From Rapana venosa (lineage: Eukaryota; Mollusca; Gastropoda; Neogastropoda; Muricidae), in contig CM054134.1 in NCBI GenBank assembly GCA_028751875.1, forward strand, positions 42,475,594-42,539,593: DNA of 64,000 nt, read 5' to 3'. The notes beneath the pieces were generated by a model that had not been told where the DNA came from, did no database searches, and saw only the letters and a list, made by a program, of their open reading frames with translations. The translations under genes and the position numbers were made by a program. Below are positions 59,023-64,000 of this stretch, in pieces; the stretch's first letter is position 1; each line of letters opens with the position of its first letter.

Positions 59023-60357
59023 CATCCTCGAAATGAAGATTAAAAAAACAACCCCATCACCCTGAATCTGTGATATTGAAGGAATTTCTCGCCCTTTTGA
59101 GATATTTATGAGTTCGTATCGGTGGACAGAAACAATGTAGATATTGCCATTGTTATATTGCATTATACCAAAGGAAAGTAATGAAATCAAGAACTGTTGT
59201 TGTTGTTGTTGTTGTTGCGTTGTTGCTCGTTTCCCAGCTTAACACTGTGGAGGGAGGTGGGGGGTGGGGGGTGGTGGGGGGCAAGGGATCACACAGAACG
59301 TGCACTTTGACTCACTCACTCATCCCACCTGGGAATCACACAGTCACTGCGAGACTGAAATTGCGCACTGGATGAGAACTTTGCCTGTATGACTGTTTGA
59401 AGTACCTCGCCATATAGGCAGCCATACTCCGACTTCGGAGGATTTGTTTTTTCCTTTGAATTAAAGGGGAGTGCCGGTTGTTATGTTAAGAGCTTATCAT
59501 GACTGAAGACATATCAACGCAACACTTTACAACTTAACAACATTGTAATGTTTGCTTTGGCCGTTAGCTTAATAAATATATCAATAACTGACAAAGCTTT
59601 TGGCCCGGACCCAAATCAGGAACTGCGTCTGTATCAGTTGTGTACTGAGTACCAAACATTGTAAGGGATTTTTCTGTTATCAACAGCGTACTTATTTCAA
59701 AACACAGGCAAAACAGCTTAACGTCGAACTGTTCACTGAGTCCAGACGTTCTCACTAGTCAAAAGCGTAATCCAAGTGCTTGCGCCGCGATCACGCGCGC
59801 GTGCGCGCCCGCACGCACAAACAAACACACACATACAAATACACACACACACACACACACTGCCACGCAGTGACAAAAGTTTTTAAAAGGTCCCCAAACA
59901 CCGTAAGCACCCATTTGTGAATGATAGATGTTTATAAACATTGTTTTCCTAAAAAAGAAAAAAAAATTCAGCACATAAGACGAATTTCAAAATCAGCGCT
60001 AAAAAAAAGATGATGTGACTTGTTGGAAAGATAAAACAAAAGGAGGGAAGATACTGGATCTAAGAGCTAATATTACCGGTTCACTGCATAACAAAATTAA
60101 ATTTGAACAAGTAGTGTAACTCTAAAATATCAATCAATCAATCAATCAATTACTTTCACACCACTCCCCATTGATAAGCAAGGATAACAAGCACACAACC
60201 ACTGACAGTTACCATAATAACAATACTACTGCTACTTATAACAGCATGGAGTCATTGATCTTTTGTTCAACATAAAGGCACTCAGTTTTTGATGTGCCTA
60301 AAATTATAACATATTTTCTCGCATCAACACAAAGCATTAAAATCTTTGTCAGCATTA
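59023..60357. other. Unassigned intergenic DNA
   Basis: (TTG)n at 59195-59218, G-rich 59255-59283, CGCG/CA-rich 59793-59860, and (AATC)n at 60131-60150. A 64-codon frame at 59181 has a hydrophobic start but is driven by the (GTT)n repeat. No gene. Confidence 0.5.
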
Positions 60358-60360
60358 TGT

Positions 60361-60957
60361 CTATGTATTGTATTGTATTGTATTGTGTTGTGTTGTATTG
60401 TGTTGTATTGTATTGCATTGTGTTGTGTTGTAATGGATGTATTGTGTTGTATTGTATTGTGTTGCATTGTATTGTATTGTTGATTGTGTTGTATTGTATT
60501 GCATCGTATTGTATTGTGTTGTGTTGTATTGTGTTGCATTGTATTGTATTGCATTGTATTTGTTGTATTGTGTTGTGTGTGTATTGTTTGTATTGGTTGT
60601 ATTGTGTTGCATTGTATTGTTATTGATTGTTTGTATTGTTTTCGTTGTATTGTGTTGATTGTTTGTTGTATGTATTGTGTTGATTGGTTGTATTGTGTTG
60701 CATTGTATTGTATTGCATTGTATTGTGTGTTCGTATTGTGTTGTATCGTATTGTATTGCATTGTATTGCGTTGTATTGTGTTGCATTGTGTTGTATTGTA
60801 TCGTATTGTATTGTGTTGCATTGTATTGTATTGTCGTATGTATTGTATTGTTTATTGTCTTGTATTGTTTGTGTTGCATTGTATTGTATTGTGTTGCATT
60901 GTATTGTATTGTGTCGTATCGTATTGCATTGTATTGTATTGTATTATATTGTATACC
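60361..60957 (+). repeat. (TATTG)n pentanucleotide array, ~600 bp
   Basis: Nearly pure tattg/tgttg/cattg pentamers with occasional frame slips, ending at the 3' end of a minus-strand SINE-C (cttaaagtcacggcag). It opens overlapping frames on both strands that are not genes. Confidence 0.97.
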
Positions 60958-61065
60958 ACTTAAAGTCACGGCAGATTTCTCTACGAGAAACCCAGGCTGG
61001 TTTCTCCGGGGAGAGCGCGTCGCCACAAGAGCAGCGCCGCCCATTCTTGATCATTTTCTTTTCCT
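60955..61065 (-). mobile_element. SINE-C 3'-end fragment at the edge of the (TATTG)n array
   Basis: Minus-strand C-family 3' third (aagtcacggcagatttctct, tctccggggagagcg, cgtcgccacaagagcag). Its 3' terminus reads straight into the pentanucleotide array. Confidence 0.85.
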
Positions 61066-61159
61066 GTCTGCGGGTGTATTTCTTTCAATAAAAGAATGAA
61101 GTAAAAATAAACAAAATTAAGGGGAAATGCACAAGAAGGTGAAATGACAGGGTGAGGAA

Positions 61160-61230
61160 GGGAGGGGAGGGGGGGGGGAGTAGGGTAGGAGGGTGGGGGG
61201 TGGGTTGGGGGGTTGGGTGGGGGAAGGAAA
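61160..61230 (+). repeat. G-rich low-complexity tract
   Basis: GGGAGG/GGGTTGGG repeats of about 70 bp, a potential G-quadruplex. Confidence 0.8.
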
Positions 61231-61289
61231 GCATAGATGTACAGACTGCAGGAGGCATGTGCCTGCAGTGTTTTATTCATTCATTTATT

Positions 61290-61686
61290 TCATACCACTT
61301 TAAGTCACAGCAGCGGCGTGAAATTTGGGCTGCTCTCCCCAGGGAGAATGCGTCGCCACAAGAGCAACGCCACCCATTGTTTTTTTCCCTTTTCCTGTCT
61401 GCAATTGTATTAATTTTGTTTCCTATGCTTTTTTTTTCTAGAGAGTTTTGTCAGGGACAACTCTCTTGTTGCCGTGAGTTCTTTTACGCGCGCTAAATAA
61501 TTATGTACGACACACGAGACCTCGGTTTATTTTGTCATCCGGAAGACTAGCACCCAGACCACCACTCATGGTTTAATAGATGGGTAAAAAGTTTTGTGCC
61601 CAAACGGGGATCAAACCACCGCACACTTCCGACCCGGACTTTTTGCTTTCTAGGCAGGAGCGTTACCTCTGGACCACCGATCCACG
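61290..61686 (-). mobile_element. SINE-C, full-length body
   Basis: Minus-strand head near 61686 (gtggatcggtggtccagagg, B-box-like ggtttgatcccc), core near 61515 (aaaccgaggtctcgtgtg), the ctccccagggagag box near 61340, then the 3' end and AAATAA tail near 61285. Confidence 0.9.
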
Positions 61687-61717
61687 TGTTGGTCCAGTGG
61701 CTGGAGCATCACTCTAT

Positions 61718-62062
61718 AGCATTTTATTTATTTATTCTTTTATTTCGAGAACAATGGAATAAGCAAACACACATGTGCTTTTTTGATCCAGTCCCCGTGT
61801 GTAGGCAGTTTCGTAATTTTGTCATCCGTTCCCACCGCACACAATGGCCCACTATTCCGAAAAGCGGAACGGGTTTTAACGTGTGCGCAAGACGTTCTGC
61901 GTGCGATCGCACACGGGACCTCGGTTTATAGTCTCATCCGAAGAACTTTTGGGAGAGTGGAGTCGACACTGATGTTAAATCCAGAGGAAAAATCCTCTTG
62001 AACGAGAATCGAACCCGGGTCAGCAGATCACGAATGCATCACGCTGGCTATCCCGTCGCACC
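61718..62062 (-). mobile_element. SINE-A, full-length
   Basis: Minus-strand head near 62062 (gcgacgggatagccagcgtg, B-box gggttcgattctcg), ttaacatcagtgtcgactcc, core aaaccgaggtcccgtgtg near 61925, ccgttccgcttttcgg and ggggactggatc, tail attgttctcgaaataaaag near 61730. It lies 30 bp from the SINE-C. Confidence 0.93.
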
Positions 62063-63220
62063 TATAAATCGGACGATGCTTGTATTGTGACTGTGTTGTC
62101 CCAGTCTTTGCAGTCAGCCCAAAGCAAATTCCCTCTAAAATAGGAACCGGCAGAAGTCCGACCCCCCCCCCCCCCCACCCCCCACTCCCACCTCCTACGA
62201 CTATCATGAGATTCCAGCCTGCTGTCTTCCAACTTTGACCCTGACGTGCTAACCACTGCATCACAGCCAGAGAAAGTTATCAAGCTTCTGATCAATATTC
62301 AACATAAAATCATTGAACTTGCGTTTGAGACAAAGTCCTAAAACTTGTATTGAACGTTGAAAACAAAGTCATCAAACTTCTAGTCAATATTCAACATAAA
62401 GTCGTTATACTTATACTTAACACAAAGTGATGAAACTTGTACTGAGCGTTTAAAATAAAGTCACCAAACTTCCAGTCAACATAGTCACCAAATGTCTGAA
62501 AAACATGCAGTTTGCAAATTTCTAAATAACCAATGTTGGCCAGCTTCTAATCAACATCAAGATCAACATCTAATTAACATCCCGCCACCAAGTTTTTAAT
62601 CAACAAATTGTCCAAGCTTCAACTAGCACTAAATGGCCAAATTTCTGAAAGAGAGTGATCCAACTGCTTATCTAGGCCTACATACACTCATCAACTAGCT
62701 CACCAACCATAGATCACGAAACATTGCATTAACAAAACCTCAGCTAACTCCTAGTCAAGGAAAATTCAACAAACTTCTCAATGTGTGTCTTTTAAAAAAA
62801 CAAAGCAAAAAAAACCCGTGTACTAAAATTCTTCACTATCAGCACATTCCTCACATACAACGAATATTTTACAACAATGGTGATGTACATGCTTTCTGAG
62901 AGAATATAACCTGCAATACAAAGGGACCCCCCAAAAAACCCACCCCAACCCAAACAAAAACAAACCCCAAACAAACAACCAAAAAACAACAAGAAACAAC
63001 AACAACAAGAAACAACAACAAAAGAAACAAAACACAAAAACAAAACAAACCCAAAAAGCAAAACATCAACAAGCAACCCCCCCCCCCACCCCTCCACAAC
63101 CCCCCCCCCCCCCCATCCAATAAAAACAACCAACCAACCCAAACCAAACGATAACAAACAAAAAAAAAACCCCTCCCAACTTCTCAAAAAACCTCCATCC
63201 ATATCGCAAAATCCCCATCA
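62063..63220. other. Intergenic or intronic low-complexity DNA
   Basis: Poly-C 62161-62176. 62280-62480 contains loosely repeated aaagtcatcaaacttct-like units (about 60 bp apart), and 62930-63180 is AAAC/CCAACC-rich. No exon recognised. Confidence 0.5.
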
Positions 63221-63654
63221 TCATTCTTCCCAAACCCCACCCTTTGTCAAAACATCACCCTCCCTCAACCCCCCCACCCCAACCCCCACCCAACCACCAC
63301 CACCACCGCCGCCGAGGAGAAGCAGCAGCACAGTGACCATCCCCCAATGCCCGCCATGCACACTCGCTCTGCAGGGAGTGGCCGCGACCCCCAGCCGTGT
63401 GAAGTCAGACGCCTTGTAGTCCTCGCACTTACTCTGGCTTGGCGGTGGGCAGTCGCTCTTGCTGGGAACGAGGTAGCCATCAGGCCACCCGCTCTTTGAG
63501 ATGACCTGCCACACGGTGGTGTTGGTCATGTCGGGCAGGTAGCAGCAGATGTAGGTGACGCTGCCGTTTGAGGCATGCTGGGCATAGGCCAGGTAGTGGC
63601 GTCGCCATTGGCCTGTGCACTCCACTAGGTCCTCTGGCCCGATGACTTCGTGAC
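63221..63654 (-). CDS. Probable exon of an unrecognised cysteine-containing extracellular-type protein
   Basis: On the minus strand a GC-rich open segment begins after an AG at 63656-63655 and runs to TGA at 63221. The peptide reads HEVIGPEDLVECTGQWRRHY, LAYAQHASNGSVTYICCYLP, DMTNTTVWQVISKSGWPDGY, LVPSKSDCPPPSQS. It has two N-glycosylation sequons (NGS, NTT) and several Cys, which suggests a secreted or membrane protein. A strong donor-like AGA|GTAAGT at 63433-63427 offers an alternative exon end. Read through it, the frame continues KCEDYKASDFTRLGVAATPC and a hydrophobic VTVLLLLL before dissolving into Gly-rich low complexity. Either a C-terminal anchor signal or splicing at 63433 is possible. 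I recognise no family. Confidence 0.45.
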
Positions 63655-64000
63655 CTTTTGCAGAAAGTTGTGTGTGGTTGGTTTATTTGGGGGGGGAGGG
63701 GGGGGGGGGTAGTTGTAAGTTTGCTATAGTATACGTGAATATGTCATACAAATTTCTGGGGCAGACACACTCTACCCACCAAGATGAAATCTTAGAATAG
63801 TTGTTTTTGTTTTCAAGTTTTTGCAGTGTTCGTTTTAAGAAGATTTTTACCCCCCCCCCCAAAAAAAAAAAAAAAAAAAAAAGAAAAGAAAAAAAAGATG
63901 ATGTAGTTACACGACGTCTGCCGTTATTCACAATGTCAAGTCGTTTGTTTGATTGTATTATGGTCACATTAGTTAGACAGTCCCTTAACTAACTTTTTTC
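63655..64000. other. Right edge: probable intron upstream of the minus-strand exon
   Basis: Poly-G at 63690-63708, poly-C/poly-A at 63850-63895. No exon visible. Confidence 0.4.

Noticed and set aside
59181..59375. 64-residue peptide with a signal-peptide-like start
   Set aside because: The hydrophobic Val run comes from a (GTT)n microsatellite and the rest has a single Cys and low-complexity Gly. Not enough for a secreted peptide call.
60324..61044. Overlapping 110-227-codon frames over the pentanucleotide array
   Set aside because: A 5-bp repeat cycles through all frames as Cys-Ile-Val-Leu-Tyr or Asn-Thr-Ile-Gln-Tyr pentapeptides. Not coding.

Overview
The window looks like nuclear DNA of an animal, most likely a mollusc and probably a gastropod. 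Coding sequence is sparse and split by large introns with GT-AG boundaries. Dispersed repeats are mainly tRNA-derived SINEs plus decayed non-LTR retrotransposons. Simple repeats are extremely abundant: (CA)n, (GA)n, poly-G/C, and (TATTG)n pentanucleotides. No bacterial operon, phage or organelle signature is present. The mollusc assignment is an inference from repeat style and protein similarity; no species-diagnostic marker is visible.

Genes. (1) 684-793: probable last coding exon of an unrecognised gene entering from the left. (2) 1818-3065: intact intronless class A GPCR of 415 residues, aminergic-like in overall pattern but lacking the amine-binding Asp and several usually invariant positions. 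(3) 9914-19958: a complete nine-exon gene for an SH3-containing protein arginine methyltransferase (PRMT2), 444 residues. All exon phases join and every catalytic motif is present. (4) 22342-27538: a tentative gene with two phase-compatible exons around a 4.9-kb intron. (5) 30939-31265: a 108-residue PLAC8/cornifelin-type cysteine-rich protein in one exon. (6) 63221-63654, minus strand: a probable exon of an unrecognised cysteine-containing, possibly secreted protein running off the right side.

Mobile DNA. Four SINE families can be separated by eye (local names A, B, C, D), plus one composite tRNA/5S-rRNA-like SINE. Families A, B and C share a central core (aaaccgaggtcccgtgtg) but differ in their 3' ends. 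The C-family 3' tail matches the 3' tail of a CR1/Jockey-like LINE fragment at 27.8-28.7 kb. Other LINE remnants are an RTE-like C-terminus at 53.8-54.6 kb (open frame), a related decayed piece inside PRMT2 intron 5, and an RNase-H-bearing LINE C-terminus at 42.2-42.6 kb.

Tandem repeats. The most unusual is a 52-bp minisatellite at 17961-18889. Its unit is the 3' end of PRMT2 exon 8 plus its 5' splice site, so one intron start carries eleven copies of a donor site. It has been invaded by a SINE. Others are a 38-bp satellite with a 115-bp higher-order repeat (54.64-56.05 kb), a 33-bp/26-bp composite minisatellite open on both strands (43.0-44.38 kb), pentanucleotide arrays starting at SINE tails, and a hairpin-forming trinucleotide inverted repeat (53349-53491).

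The recognised genes have unrelated roles (receptor signalling, arginine methylation, PLAC8-type protein), and nothing suggests joint function. The right half (31.3-63.2 kb) holds no gene I can support and is essentially repeat-dominated intergenic DNA.
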